From NCBI GenBank assembly GCA_011009095.1, contig VTPC01000813.1, positions 140,817-204,816 on the forward strand: 64,000 nucleotides of DNA, in the 5' to 3' direction. This DNA is from Ignelater luminosus (taxonomy: Eukaryota; Arthropoda; Insecta; Coleoptera; Elateridae). Shown here one piece after another: positions 1 to 10,983 of this stretch (position 1 is its first letter; every line of letters starts with the position of its first letter). A model generated the notes under the pieces. That model searched no databases. It was not told where the DNA came from and saw only the letters and a program-made list of their open reading frames with translations. Position numbers and translations under genes: made by a program.

Positions 1-48
1 AATGGTAATTCCGGGCATCAATGCAAGTCCATCAAGTCTAACTATGTA

Positions 49-259
49 CAGCTTTTTGCATAAATAATGTCGCAAATTATTTCTTTAATGAAGCAATTAA
101 CTAAATATACGAAATCTAATTTCATATTAATTATCCAAAGTCGTCTTATGGGCTCTTAAGGCACAAATGTTATGTAATTAATGTTAAATCAGATTTCGTG
201 TATTTGATCAATTCATTCATTAAGAGAATGCACTGCGACATTATTTATGCAAAAAGCTG
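49..259. mobile_element. Palindromic MITE, Tc1/mariner type
   Basis: Seen: the two ends are inverted copies of CAGCTTTTTGCATAAATAAT followed by GTCGCA, perfect over about 26 bases. They continue with scattered mismatches to about 75-90 bases, so the element folds into one long hairpin. It is flanked by TA at 47-48 and 260-261. Known: a TA target duplication and ends beginning CAG are typical of Tc1/mariner elements. It has no coding capacity and is probably a non-autonomous copy mobilised in trans. Confidence 0.75.
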
Positions 260-263
260 TACA

Positions 264-3200
264 ATGCCTTTACCGTTACCACCGTCGCCGGTCTACCTAG
301 CCGACTAATAGACGTGCTTCTTATATTAGTAATCTCTGCCATGTCGCCGGCAGCAACAACTATCAACCACTGTATGCTACCACCATCTCCAGATCTCGAT
401 GGTATGCGGCCACATGGAAGTAGACAAACGAACGAGATCCAACTCCCACCACATCGGTATCATCCGGCCGAAGAAACTCCAGAGGGGAAATCACTTTGAT
501 TTGCTTGCTGATAAGAGCAAAGCTGCTCACTGGGAGGAGATGATACAACATGCTTATTCCGTCTGTTTTCTTTCTCGTTGAAATCGTTCTATCTGTTTTT
601 GTATTACAACGAAGTTCTAGCTAACCGATCTGATCAGTAAATAGAAGTTCAATGAATTGGCTTTTGACCCATTTGCACCCTACCATATCCTGCTTAGCTT
701 GGCACGCAAATCTGCATTTCTATAGTAGCTTAGCGTTTTATCGAAAGTCTTAGTTGCTGTTTATAAAGCGAATTTAATTAATTTAAAACAAAAATGCACA
801 TTGTCGTATTTAGTAAGTTTTAAAATAAAATCGAATTATTCCTATTAATTTTAAGTTGTTGGTTAATAGTCAACATATTTCCCGATTAAAATTCCCAAAG
901 CCTTAATTTGTTGATTGATAATTTCATTAAGATCCTGACATTTTTAAAATTCTCTGTTATTTCCACTAAATCATTTAAAGAGAGAAAGATGCAAACTTTA
1001 ATTTCTTTTCAATTGTGCTTCGATGTGTTTTTGTAAACAACTTCAAGAATATAGATCAACACTTCGGGATGGATATCCACCAGGGTCTAGTGTCATTCCA
1101 GAATTCAATAACTCGATTTTTATTTCAGACTTGAAGTAACTAGTTTTACCGGGGATTTTTGTTTGCTTCGATTTTCTATCAATCGCGATAACATCAGACA
1201 AGTTTATTTGAATTACTGACTCTGCTAAAATCCACAAATAAAAATATCTCCCGAACGCTTGGTTTAGTAGAAGAAAAAAGAAAGGTCATAAACTCCAAAT
1301 AGAATTACCCGGTCATTCTTATAAATTGTTTCCATTTACACAACGAGTTACCTACCAAAACAAATTGGCCATGTCGTGAAACCAACAATTTGTCTTATAC
1401 GAAGTTAGAAACGAATTCTAACTGTTTTAGTTCCTCTGCTGTATCATTCTTATCATATTTATTCAATTTTTTTGAATACCACAAACGACAACGCAGGAGA
1501 ATTTTTCATTATGCGAGTTTCTTTCTGCAATCTCTCCGTTCAGTAATTCTAAAAATTCAATTTGTGTGAATGAAGAAAATGCATTTAATGGCTAGCGGCT
1601 CTGTTTGCAATTTCTAAAACGACCACCGTTACATTATTTTAAAAACAGATACATTTTACATCGTACGATCGAGTGAAGCTTACAGGTTTACACGCGGATC
1701 CTTGCGCAATTTTTCACGAATCTCCAGGGAAACAGAAAACGAAGTTCAATAAACTGGAAAGTATACTTTTGGAAAAAAAAGAAGACTTATCAAGCGATTT
1801 TCAGTCGCAACTCATATTTTATGTCACAAATCTCACGTAATTAGAGTTCGAGTAAGTTTAATCCCGCGTTCCGACAGTGCCGTCTTTGCAATTTTCGACG
1901 GGATAATGGTGAAAAAGAGACAGTAAGAGATTAACTGGGGGAAAGGATATTTGCATTTTCTACTTCTTTATGATAATTGTACCGTCGTAATTTGCTCTTG
2001 TGTTTACTTAAGTGTCGTAATTGTCTACTCGAAAGCTCGTTTTAAGTCCAACAAACGTAAGGAAAAAAAGGGTTTTTGCGTGTATACATCGAATCTAATT
2101 AATCGGCGCGCAGGTGAATCTTGCACAAAAAGAAACCCACAAAGGGCTTTTTCCTCATAACAAATTCTGTAGCGTGCACGCGGAGCTTTTACGTGATTGC
2201 ATCGTCTAATACCCGGGGTTAAATTTAAATGTTTTCAATTTTGGATGAAACTACAATTCGAATTTAATTTCAAATTTCGCCCGACCGACCGTTAAAAATG
2301 ATAAACGGTTAAGGGGTTTTGTACTTTTAAGGTGTATTTAATGAAGTGTAAAGTCCTTTATTAACTGTAACTCCACGTTTTTGCTCCTCGCGCTGCTCTT
2401 TGGAAATTTATCAATAATCAAATTAATTATTACACATCCGTGAACACTGCCGATAAGGGAAGCAAGTTTATAAGCGGGTAGATACAATTCGGAAACGGAA
2501 TTTTAAATAGATTTCCTGATTAATATGTAAAATGGGAATTATACCAAGGAGCAGAACCTCCTGGAAAAAAGGAAAAGTTTAATTGAAAAATTTCAAAAGT
2601 TCGATGCCACAAGAATAAAAAATTATATATAACAGAATAGATAGGGAAAAAATGTTATCTTCTAAATATTTAATGAAAAACACTAAAAAATTGTAACGGC
2701 ATATTGATCGCTTTTCATGTACGTTCCGTACCCGACGTAACTTTTACCGCGTAGAAGGTTTTTACTTAAAACGAGAAAAACTCAAAACTCAAACATTAAT
2801 ACAAATAAATATTTGCGTGTGTATTTTTATCTTTAAATCGTTAAACTTTTTAACAACATACCTTGCTATTTTTATATATTAGGATTTTATTAATTTTATG
2901 CTTAAAATAGAAATATGATAAGCAAACTGTTAAATTAAGAATTTTCTTGGGAAAACTTAATGTAAAATGACCTTTAAGTTTAAAGTTGATTAACTAGTAA
3001 CCGGCACCTTCAGTAGATTGCAGAGTCTCCTTGATTTATTTATTTCGTTTTGTTTACAAATGAAAACGTATTCTTCGTCCCTCCACCCTCTTGGATCTAC
3101 AAATCACGTTCTAATTAATCGAGAAACCGTCATCTGGCGTCAAATAATATCAAGAACCACTGTCACGAACATCGTGCTGCTTCATCGCGCGAGTGCTTCT

Positions 3201-3423
3201 CCTTCCGCGTTCACCGCCACGAGCACTACCGCGAACTGACTGACATCCATAAAATTTTTACCCTTCCCGGCTGAAAAGTTTTCTGATAGAATAGCAACAT
3301 TGAGAAGTCCAAACTGTAACAGCTACTTAAAAAAATATTCGTTTATTTACTCTTTACAGTATCCAATTATTTATTTCCCAACAGGTTGTTACGGTGTAAC
3401 TATTTATTTTGGTGCACCTTCTG
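264..3423. other. Gene-poor AT-rich stretch, nothing recognised
   Basis: No gene or known repeat was recognised here. The only notable piece is 264-581, which is less AT-rich than its surroundings. It carries a 60-codon plus-strand reading frame at 399-581 that begins M-V-C-G-H-M-E-V-D-K, overlapped by open frames in other phases. No family was recognised, and it may be an exon scrap or chance. The remainder is AT-rich with short homopolymer runs and no tandem structure seen by eye. Confidence 0.5.
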
Positions 3424-3699
3424 TACAGTGTGTTCAGCGAGGAATGGGACAGTGCGATATCTCGGAAACGAATGCAGATTTTAAAATTCTGAAAACTTTG
3501 TTATACATGTAAGGTAGAAGCACATATTTTGTAATAAAAAGTTTTTAAATTAAATTAGTCACCGCCAGGTGGCGCTACCTAACTTAATTTTTTTAAATGG
3601 AATACCCTACTTTTTATTCGATTTTTGGCATTTACAACATATTTGTGACAATTTTTATTAAAACTGCTACCAACCTATCTAGTTTACTTTTCGGGGAAA

Positions 3700-3900
3700 T
3701 AATACTTTTTATAAATTTAACACAAAGATGTAAACGATTGTATTCTGTAGAGATTTCTGGAAGATGTATCGTAGACTACACTTTTTAAATGTCCCCAAAG
3801 AAAGTAATCTAAAGGAGTTAAATCCGGAAAACGAGCTGGCCATCTTATAAAACCATTAGTACTTACCTATCGTCTAGGAAATACCCTGTTCAGATGGCCT
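3700..3900 (-). pseudogene. Mariner-like transposase fragment, left arm
   Basis: The minus strand encodes the same stretch as the right arm of the palindrome: the W-P-A-R-(S)-P-D-L-T motif followed by D-Y-F-L-W-G-H-L-K. This block is typical of the C-terminal catalytic region of mariner-type DDE/D transposases. The frame is interrupted and there is no start codon. Mismatches from the plus-strand copy are scattered across the arm, so the duplication is old. It cannot encode a working enzyme. Confidence 0.6.
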
Positions 3901-4002
3901 AATACATCAGCTTGAAAATGTTAATTTAAATTTGCGGCAGGTGATGTACTTTCAATAAGACAGTACCCCTGCTCATAACAGAAACATAGTAAGAGACCAT
4001 CT

Positions 4003-4190
4003 GAACAAGGTATTTCCGAGACGATGGATGGTTCTATACGATGGCCAGCTCGTTCTCCGGATTTAACTGCTTCAGATTACTTTCTTTGGGGACATTTAAA
4101 AGGTGTAGTCAACGATACAACTTTCAGAAATGTAGAAGAATTTTCTCATTATCTCTACAGAATACAATCTTTTACATCTTTGTGTTAAAT
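4003..4190 (+). pseudogene. Mariner-like transposase fragment, right arm
   Basis: The plus strand reads R-W-P-A-R-S-P-D-L-T-A-S-D-Y-F-L-W-G-H-L, then K-G-V-V-N-D and a short tail. The S-P-D-L plus F-L-W-G signature is the region around the third catalytic acidic residue in mariner-type transposases, where the host factor of catalysis is Mg2+ at a DDE/D triad. Only about 60 residues remain of an enzyme usually near 350 residues. The N-terminal helix-turn-helix region and the first catalytic residues are absent. It is the better preserved of the two arm copies. Confidence 0.65.
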
Positions 4191-4480
4191 TTATAAAAAG
4201 TATTATTTTCCCGAAAAGTAAACCAGATAGCCTGGTAGCAGTTATAAGGAAAGTTATCACAAATATGTTGCAAATTCCAAAAATCGAATAAAAAGTAGGG
4301 TATTCATTTTAAAAAACTAAGTTAGGTAGCGCCACCTGGCGGTGACTAATTTAATTTAAAAACTTTTTATCACAAAATATGTGCCCCTACCTTACATTTA
4401 TAACAAACTTTTTAGAATTTCAAAATCTGCATTCGTCCCCGAGATATCGTGCTGTCCCATTCCTCGCTGAGCACATTGTA

Positions 4481-5136
4481 TATTCAGTATTGATATATGC
4501 CTTAGTTTTATTTTCAATAATTTTCTCATATATTAAATTTTTATTGATTGAATTTTTGATTATTTTAAAAACTCCTGTTCGTATGCAATTTTGAAATCAG
4601 CTGATCGATTTCCAATTAAATGTCTTTTCTATTTAACCCCTTCCTAGCGACATCTAGCAGTTACAATTTGTACTGTGTTAGGAATGTTTGCGCACGCATT
4701 GTTTTAAGTGGATAGCTTTTCTCTTCCCTTTTGGTCCAAGACCTTGAAAGAAAATAGACGTTATTTCTGTACCTTCAGTGATTTGGGAATTCAGGTATAG
4801 AATTGTTTTACATTAGCTTTGTTTATCGAAATCCTAGTTTGTTCTACAGGATTGCCTTTGTGCTTTCGTGCCGTTACCTTCGATTTTGTCTTTGTCGTTA
4901 TCGCCTGCCTTCTATCTTTATTAAATTTTTCGCTGTCTCGAATGGAAATTATCCGTAAGGGCGTGGCGCCATTTTGACGATCGCCGTGCTTGGATCAATC
5001 CCAACGATTTACCTGGCTATAAAAGGTTATAGTATGGACCAACAAGTGGGTTGTCTTCTATGATAAGAGCTACCTGAGTTATTTAATCCCAGGAGACGGC
5101 GACATCATCTTCAATCAAGAAGGGCACCGTCACATA
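4481..5136. other. Spacer with a TATA-like motif
   Basis: No coding sequence was recognised. The sequence is less AT-rich from about 4850 to 5130. It includes TATAAAAG at 5018-5025 followed by a pyrimidine-rich stretch and GGAGACGGCGACATC. This could be a scrap of an LTR or a host promoter, but no partner repeat was found in the window. Confidence 0.35.
5018..5025 (+). promoter_or_regulatory. TATA-box-like motif
   Basis: TATAAAAG lies in a locally GC-richer stretch. No initiator-dependent gene start could be tied to it, so this is only a motif match; such matches are common by chance in AT-rich DNA. Confidence 0.15.
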
Positions 5137-5138
5137 TA

Positions 5139-6016
5139 CAGTGTGTCCACGATAAGCATGCACAGCATGGGGATCTTGAGAACGGTAAGAGATACAGCAT
5201 CGGTTAAAGGGGATGAAAGTTGACTATTTATAAGACCTTTTTGTTGGCGTTTGCAAAATTTAGTTATCTTGGATAGTTTCAGAGATATTTAAAAAAAAGT
5301 AGATTTCTTGATTTTCATCAACCTCATTTTTTAAATAGGCGGAAAAACAATTGAAAATTGTTTTGAATAGCTCTTGTTGTCACGATTCTAATGATGTAAA
5401 CATGATAGGGTTATTTTAGTTTTGATTTTTTTGTGTTGAACGCTGCTGTGACCAACTGTAATAATTGCTGTTCATCTTCAAAATTTTGGTTGAGCACATG
5501 ATTCTTGACATAACCCCAGAGGAAAGAAATCTAACGGTGTTAGATCAGGTGATCGTGCAGGCCAGGGTACTGAAGAATGCATTAATTTATAGCATAAGAG
5601 ATCAAAATAACTCTGTTATGTTTAGATCATAAGAATTGTGACAACAAGAGCTATCCAAAGAAATTTTCAATTGTTTTTCCGCATATTTAAAAAAATGAGG
5701 TTGTTGATGGTTGCTCTAGAAACCAAAATGTATAGGAATTTTGTTAGCGTATTTTAATAGAGAACAAAAAATGGCAATGGAAAAGTGGTTTTATTTTTCC
5801 GGTATCTCTTCAAATAAAGGAAAGAAAAAATAACGAAAATTGAGAAATCAACTTTTTTTAAAATATCTCTGAAACTATCCAAGATGTCTAGATTTTGCAA
5901 ACACCAACAAAAAGGTTCTATAAATAGCCAACTTTCATCCCATTTAACCGATCCTGTATGTATCTCTTACCGTTTCCAAGATCCCCATGCTGTACATCCT
6001 TATCTTGGACACACTG
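5139..6016. mobile_element. 0.88-kb TA-flanked palindromic mariner-like element
   Basis: Seen: the ends CAGTGTGTCCACGATAAGC and its near-inverse GCTTATC..TTGGACACACTG sit inside TA dinucleotides (5137-5138, 6017-6018). The inverted arms span roughly 5139-5410 and 5605-6016. The right arm has about 150 extra bases (about 5710-5860). A single-copy centre (about 5410-5605) holds a transposase remnant on the minus strand. The CAGTGTG terminus matches the elements at 3426 and 8727, so all three belong to one broad mariner-like group with different bodies. Confidence 0.75.
5436..5590 (-). pseudogene. Mariner-like transposase fragment in palindrome centre
   Basis: On the minus strand the motif W-P-A-R-S-P-D-L-T-P-L-D-F-F is clear. 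After a small shift come G-L-C/Y and a stretch resembling N-H-V-L-N-Q-N-F-E-D, ending in L-V-T-A-A-F-N-T. This is the C-terminal catalytic region of a mariner-type transposase, and most of the protein is missing. At least one frame disruption separates the D-F-F motif from the L-W-G-type region. It marks the parent element from which the palindrome derives. Confidence 0.6.
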
Positions 6017-6103
6017 TATACAGTTAGGTACATTCAATGACAAGGTACATCTAACCTGTTTATTTTAGCTACGGTGGTTTTTTGTGGTAATATTAATTTT
6101 GTT

Positions 6104-6347
6104 TAATAGTATACTATTCAACGAGCACATAATGTAGGCTATTATTCAAGAGGATGAAGTTTACACACGAGCCAAAGGCAAAAATAGTTTGAGATTATAA
6201 CAATTTCTATTTGTTTATATCTATAAATAGGCAACCAACAAAACACCGCCAATGAATAAAATCCATAATACACTAGTGTTTTATGAGTATGATTATATCC
6301 CTATGGTTACGCGCATAACGACTATATTATTGAAGTCATAGATAAAA
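6104..6347 (+). repeat. Short, internally deleted copy of a dispersed element
   Basis: This 0.24-kb stretch matches, in the opposite orientation, the two ends and a middle piece of the longer copy at 46553-47250. Shared landmarks include TTCAACGAGCACATAATG, a block ending in ACACGAGCC.AAGGC, TAGTTTGAGATTATAACA, GCAACCAACAAAACACCGCC and the end near GACTATATTATTGAAG. Relative to the long copy two internal blocks are missing, one after the GAGCC.AAGGC motif and one after CAATTTCTAT. It appears to be a deletion derivative with no coding capacity of its own. Confidence 0.7.
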
Positions 6348-6349
6348 TA

Positions 6350-7380
6350 CTATAATGATTAGATTTGAATTTTAGACATTGAAAAAATAAGTCTCATTTC
6401 AGTTTTCATTTCAAGTATTAAGTTATAATTAATAACTTTATAGAACTAATATACATAATTAGTTTCACTTGGTTTATAAGAAAATTTCATTAACTATTCA
6501 TGAGAGATTATTATTAATTTCCTATTAAAGATTAAAGATTTTAAAATAAAGGAAAATACGGAATTATATGCAGTGATAAAAATTTCACTTAACCTTTTTT
6601 AAGTTTTAATAACTTATTGTTCTAACAATTTTTCTTATTTATATATATATATTTCACATTTATGTACAAAGGCCTTTTAGGGACTAGTGTATTTTACCAA
6701 ATAAGATTTGATTTATTAATCTTCATTCAGGGTTACTTAATTATCGTTGCTATCTTGTTTATTTGTACTTATTGGTGTTTACATATTTTTTTAAATGTAT
6801 TAAATAATGTGTTTTTCTTTTATTATAAGTATAAGAGAGCATTAAGTACTGATGTTTTTATCGCAACATCTAAACTCTTTGGTTTCTTCTTTTTCCAAAT
6901 ATTAAGTATTAGTAAGTTATTGTTAATAACAAAAGAAGTGGCATCTCTGGACTAAAAGCAGGGAATCTTCCCACGATCCCTCGAAATCTAAGAGGAATCT
7001 TGGGGTTTTCAATTTAAGCAAGCAATTCAATAATTCGGAAGCTTAAAACTGCTACAAGGTAATCCAATTACAAAAAATTTAAGTAATTTCACACATAAAA
7101 CAGAAAACATTAATGCAAAATATATAACTAAAATAACAATTAAAAAGAAATGTTGAAGTGACAGATGTCTATCAAGGGCCGTACAAAACAGGCGATAGAT
7201 ACGGAAAAGATTTCTAATATTTGTATTTAAGCGATTGAAAAATCGGCACATTGTTACAATCAACATCAAGCATTTATTTGTTTGTGCTTTTCCAATGTAG
7301 CTCACAATTGTCACTGCCGATCCCAAGCCGGATAAAGGAGGAGGGATAAAAAAACCTATTTTGCTCAAAGAATCGGTAAC
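6350..7380. other. AT-rich stretch, nothing recognised
   Basis: Very AT-rich DNA with an (AT)n run near 6641-6652. A 97-codon plus-strand frame at 6662-6955 is almost entirely hydrophobic and aromatic, as expected from AT-rich codons. It has no recognisable domain and is not supported as a gene. No repeat ends were seen. Confidence 0.5.
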
Positions 7381-9510
7381 AGGGCCTCGGAACCAGGGCG
7401 GGCTCAACGACTGAAAACGACACGAATTAAGAATTGTATGCTGGAATATCAAGCCACCCAACGCAAAATATGAAATTATTCTCGAAACGAAAGAACACAA
7501 CATAGATATCTGCGCTACTTTAAAGACTAAGAAAGAAGGTGGCGGTATCACAAAACTAGACAATTACATCCTTGTCTACAGCGGGGTTGCTAAAAATAAA
7601 AGAGCAGTATCCGAAATAATAATACACCAGAAATATGAACAAAATATTGGTAACATACATTATGTAAACGACAGGCTCACAAAAGTAACGCTAAACTTCG
7701 AGAAACCCCTGCACGTCATATCTGTATATGCCCCAGACATCAGCAAAGCAGAACAGACGGTAAACGATTTTTATGATACTCTTCAGTCAGAAATAGATAA
7801 GATACCTTAAGAAGAAGAACTCATCTTACTTGGAGACCTCAATGCAAGGATAGGATAGGAAGTAATAGACGGAGTAAAACAAACATACAATGAAGAAGTA
7901 ATCAACAGAAATGGTAAAATACTAGTGGAATCCTGTGCACATAATGAACTTAGAATAAATAATACTTACTTTCCGCACAAGCATCAACACAAATTTACAT
8001 TCTGTGACAACCGCGAAAACAGATCAACTATAGATTACATCATTACAAACAGGAGCTTCATGCCTCACCAAATAATGGACGTCTGCACTCTCACCTCTGC
8101 AAACATAGAAACGGATCACACATGTTAATTCTGGGAAAAGTAAAAATGGCAGCAACCCCCAAAAGGAAGCTCCTTTGCATATACAAAGAAAAATTCAACA
8201 TAGAATCGCTGACTCACGAAAGCACCAAGAAACTATATGCTGAGAGATGCAAACAACATATTAAAAACAATCCCATTCAACAGAGTGACAATCCCGACAT
8301 AATATGGCACAAACTAAAAACTAATATGGAGAATGCTGATAATGATGCTCTACAAAAACGTAAAATAAACTATGTGTCAGGCCGAATACAAAACCATGGT
8401 TCATCTATGAAACAGAAAACGACCTCCAACGAATGGTACACACCTTCAACATACATACAAGCAGAAAACTTCAATAAGTATGACGATATCGGCACAAAAG
8501 AAGACATCCATGTCAATCGCTAAAGAACCACTGCGCTGTAAACTAGCGATCAATAATGTCATCATCGAACAAGTCATGACACTCAACTGTCTAGGATGCA
8601 TGACAATCAGCTGAGGATACCTAAACCGTAAAGTAACACAACAAGTTAACAAAGCAGCCGCCATATCAGGATATCTCCAATAGCCGATATAGAAAAATAA
8701 ACGCCTTAGCAAAGCAAGAATATATACAGTGTGTTCGAAAAGTATGGAATATCTTATATATCTCAGTAAATATGCATTTTATGGAAAAATGTTTCCTATA
8801 AAAGTTGTTTAGTGTTTAGTTTTACATTACAGGGCAATACCAAATAACTATTTTTTAAAACAACAAAAGCGCAACAAATAATGCTTCAATTTTTTTTAAT
8901 GGGAAGGTATTCCTTTATTGTACTCATTTGATAGAGAATGATGTAAAACTTTGATACACTTGCATAAGTAAATTTTGATTAAAACGCAAAAAATTGTTTG
9001 AATAACGCTTAAAAGTTTATTTATTCATCTGTTACCTTTCCAGACGCGGTCTTTTAAACTTTTATAGGAAACATTTTTCCATAAAATGCATATTTACTGA
9101 GATATATAGGATATTCCATACTTTTCGGACACACTGTATAACCTGTGTTAGACCTATTATGATATATGGGGCAGAAAAGAGGGCTGAAGCATCTAAATCA
9201 AAACGCCTTCTAAGAACCAGCGAGATGAAAAGATTAAGAACGATCACCGGATATACACAATGGGATAGGCAAAGAAGCAGTGAAATAAGAAGACAATGTG
9301 AAACAGACCACATTGTGAGATGGATAAGAAAGCAAAAAAGAGGGTGGAACCAACATGTGACAAGAATGATAGACAATAGAATCGTCAGAAACAACAAACC
9401 ACAAGGTAAAAGACCCATAAGACAACTACCAAAAAGATGGCAAGCAGCTGGCAATCAACTTTCGAAAAAGCCTCTGGATGCAACCGAAACGGAATAGGCG
9501 ATATGCTTTT
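7380..9510 (+). pseudogene. RTE-type non-LTR retrotransposon, internally deleted
   Basis: The element resembles the insect endonuclease/reverse-transcriptase elements often annotated as craniofacial development protein 2-like. Frames shift and carry stops. About 7440-8130 encodes an apurinic-type endonuclease: E-I-I-L-E-T-K-E-H-N, S-V-Y-A-P-D, L-L-G-D-L-N-A-R-I-G, S-T-I-D-Y-I-I-T-N and a closing T-D-H. About 8130-8520 is a charged linker. About 8520-8715 jumps to the region after the catalytic centre (L-R-C-K-L-A-I-N-N-V-I), and 9139-9500 is the C-terminal domain (C-V-R-P-I-M-I-Y-G-A-E, then W-I-R-K-Q-K-R-G-W). The polymerase core with its F-A-D-D motif is absent. It is split by the palindrome at 8727-9136 and cannot encode a working product. 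Confidence 0.85.
8727..9136. mobile_element. 410-bp TA-flanked palindromic MITE nested in the RTE-type element
   Basis: Seen: inverted ends of about 80 bases beginning CAGTGTGTTCGAAAAGTATG and ending CATACTTTTCGGACACACTG. The TA flanks are 8725-8726 and 9137-9138. The core has no coding motif. The retroelement frame stops at the left TA and resumes directly after the right TA, so the insertion is precise and later than the retroelement. The arms are highly alike (one or two visible mismatches), which suggests a younger copy than the palindromes at 3426 and 5139. Confidence 0.85.
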
Positions 9511-10983
9511 GTGAGAGGAAGAAGAAAGAAGTACTCTTCCAATGTATACAGCAAAAAGTCTTTTAACTAGCTTAATAGAACGGTGAGACTACAGCTTCTA
9601 GCAATACCAATCGTCAGAGATTAACAGTAAAAAAGTTAATCTTGCAACACAATATCCTGATCAAGTCTGGATAATTGTTCATGGTTCTTTGAATCTTACA
9701 GCAGCGTGAAAATATTATTCACCAAGCCTTCAACAAATTATTACATAACTGTTTATGGTCCTTAAAATTAAGAATAGCAAGGATGGCAGCAGCAGTAGGT
9801 GATACTGCAGGTAGGTGTTGCCGGCATTGTGTGGACGTGTTGTGGTGTTGAAGCAGCGGCAGTAGTGGGTACCTCTCAGATGAATTTTTTGGCAGTCCAG
9901 ATGGTAGCGACTTTAGAGGAGTACTGGCTAGCAACTGCTGCTAGTTGATACTTGATTTCTTTTAAGGTTACATCGCTACACGTGAGGTGGAGTCCACAAA
10001 AAAGAAGCAGTAGTGGAAAAAGGCTTCGGAATCGCAGTTCTGCGTTTCGATACGTTCACGAAAAGCGAAAACCCAGGAGAGTAGGATAGGAAGCATAAAT
10101 CCGACACCTAAAAGTACGCTTCTTCACAGAGCGAAAACAGGGACAAAGAAACAGAGGAATGGATGAAGCACTACCGACGTTTGCACATGACCGGACACGC
10201 AGATAAAAGGCTGTTTTAGGTTGCAAGTTTTGAGTGGTGGCATTTAAGCAGGGAAATTACGTGTGGTCGGTTCTACTTTTGAGATTTACATCGAGTGGGT
10301 TGCAATGTTGTGTCACAGCAGCAAGATATGATAGTAGTTGTGGTTGCTGATTTCGCGTCGTATAGACTTTTGAGTGGTCGAGGTAGGAGGAGAAATCACT
10401 CCTTTGGTGCTGAGTTCACAGGCCTTGGTGGTAAGAAGAGTCAACTAAGCTGGAGAGCATATGGTGAGCAAATGACAGCAGGCCCTTCTCACAACCACAA
10501 CACAAAATGTACGAGCTGTAATAGTAAACAGTCGGTGGCAGACGGTAGCGCAACGATGGTGACAGTGGCTCTGCAGATTTTGGTGGTCCGCAAACTAATC
10601 AATCAAGGGAGTAGGAGAAGTGTAAAACACGACGATAATAGTAATAATGTAATAGCGGCCGGGTACCAGTGCTCTGTAACACAGAGTAAACGGTTTGTGG
10701 TAGTGATCTTTGCAATGATGGATACGACAGTAACAGATTTGGTAAGTGTATGGAAAACAGACCTGCAGATTCGTTACGAACACTGATATGTGGTTTGCCA
10801 TTTTCCGTTGTTCTCAAAGAAGTTAAATGAATTAAATAAATACTTCTAAAGCTTTAGGAACGGATAAACAATTGGAGATATGCCGACTGAGATAAATCCA
10901 AGTAGATCCTTTAAAATGGCAAGCAGAGTTACAGAGAAGTATCCACTATGATGATAGTTAGAGAGTTACCGAGGCCGTCTAAC
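9511..10983. other. No gene recognised; two GC-richer patches
   Basis: Two patches, 9780-10200 and 10290-10780, are richer in G on the plus strand, with recurring GGTAGCAG, GGTGGTCCGC and CAGCAGCAG-like words. A 163-codon plus-strand frame at 10295-10786 has no recognisable domain. Both could be untranslated or degraded pieces of a retroelement, but no homology was recognised. Confidence 0.35.

Larger units (their letters stand above)
3426..4478. mobile_element. 1.05-kb TA-flanked palindromic mariner-like element
   Basis: Seen: the left end CAGTGTGTTCAGCGAGGAAT is mirrored by the right end ATTCCTCGCTGAGCACATTG, with TA on both flanks (3424-3425, 4479-4480). The inverted arms run nearly to the middle near 3950, so most of the element is one imperfect palindrome. 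Both arms carry the same fragment of a mariner-type transposase, pointing in opposite directions. Shared marks in the two arms include a GCGCCACCTGGCGGTGAC block (3560s and 4330s). Inferred: two copies joined tail to tail or a foldback duplication produced this structure, making it a large non-autonomous element. Confidence 0.75.

Noticed and set aside
6662..6955. 97-codon hydrophobic plus-strand frame
   Set aside because: Composition is Phe/Ile/Leu/Tyr-rich exactly as AT-rich DNA produces by chance; no domain, no partner exon.
7027..7563. 178-codon minus-strand frame
   Set aside because: Its left part is AT-driven and its right part is antisense to the RTE-type endonuclease, which is clearly coding on the plus strand.
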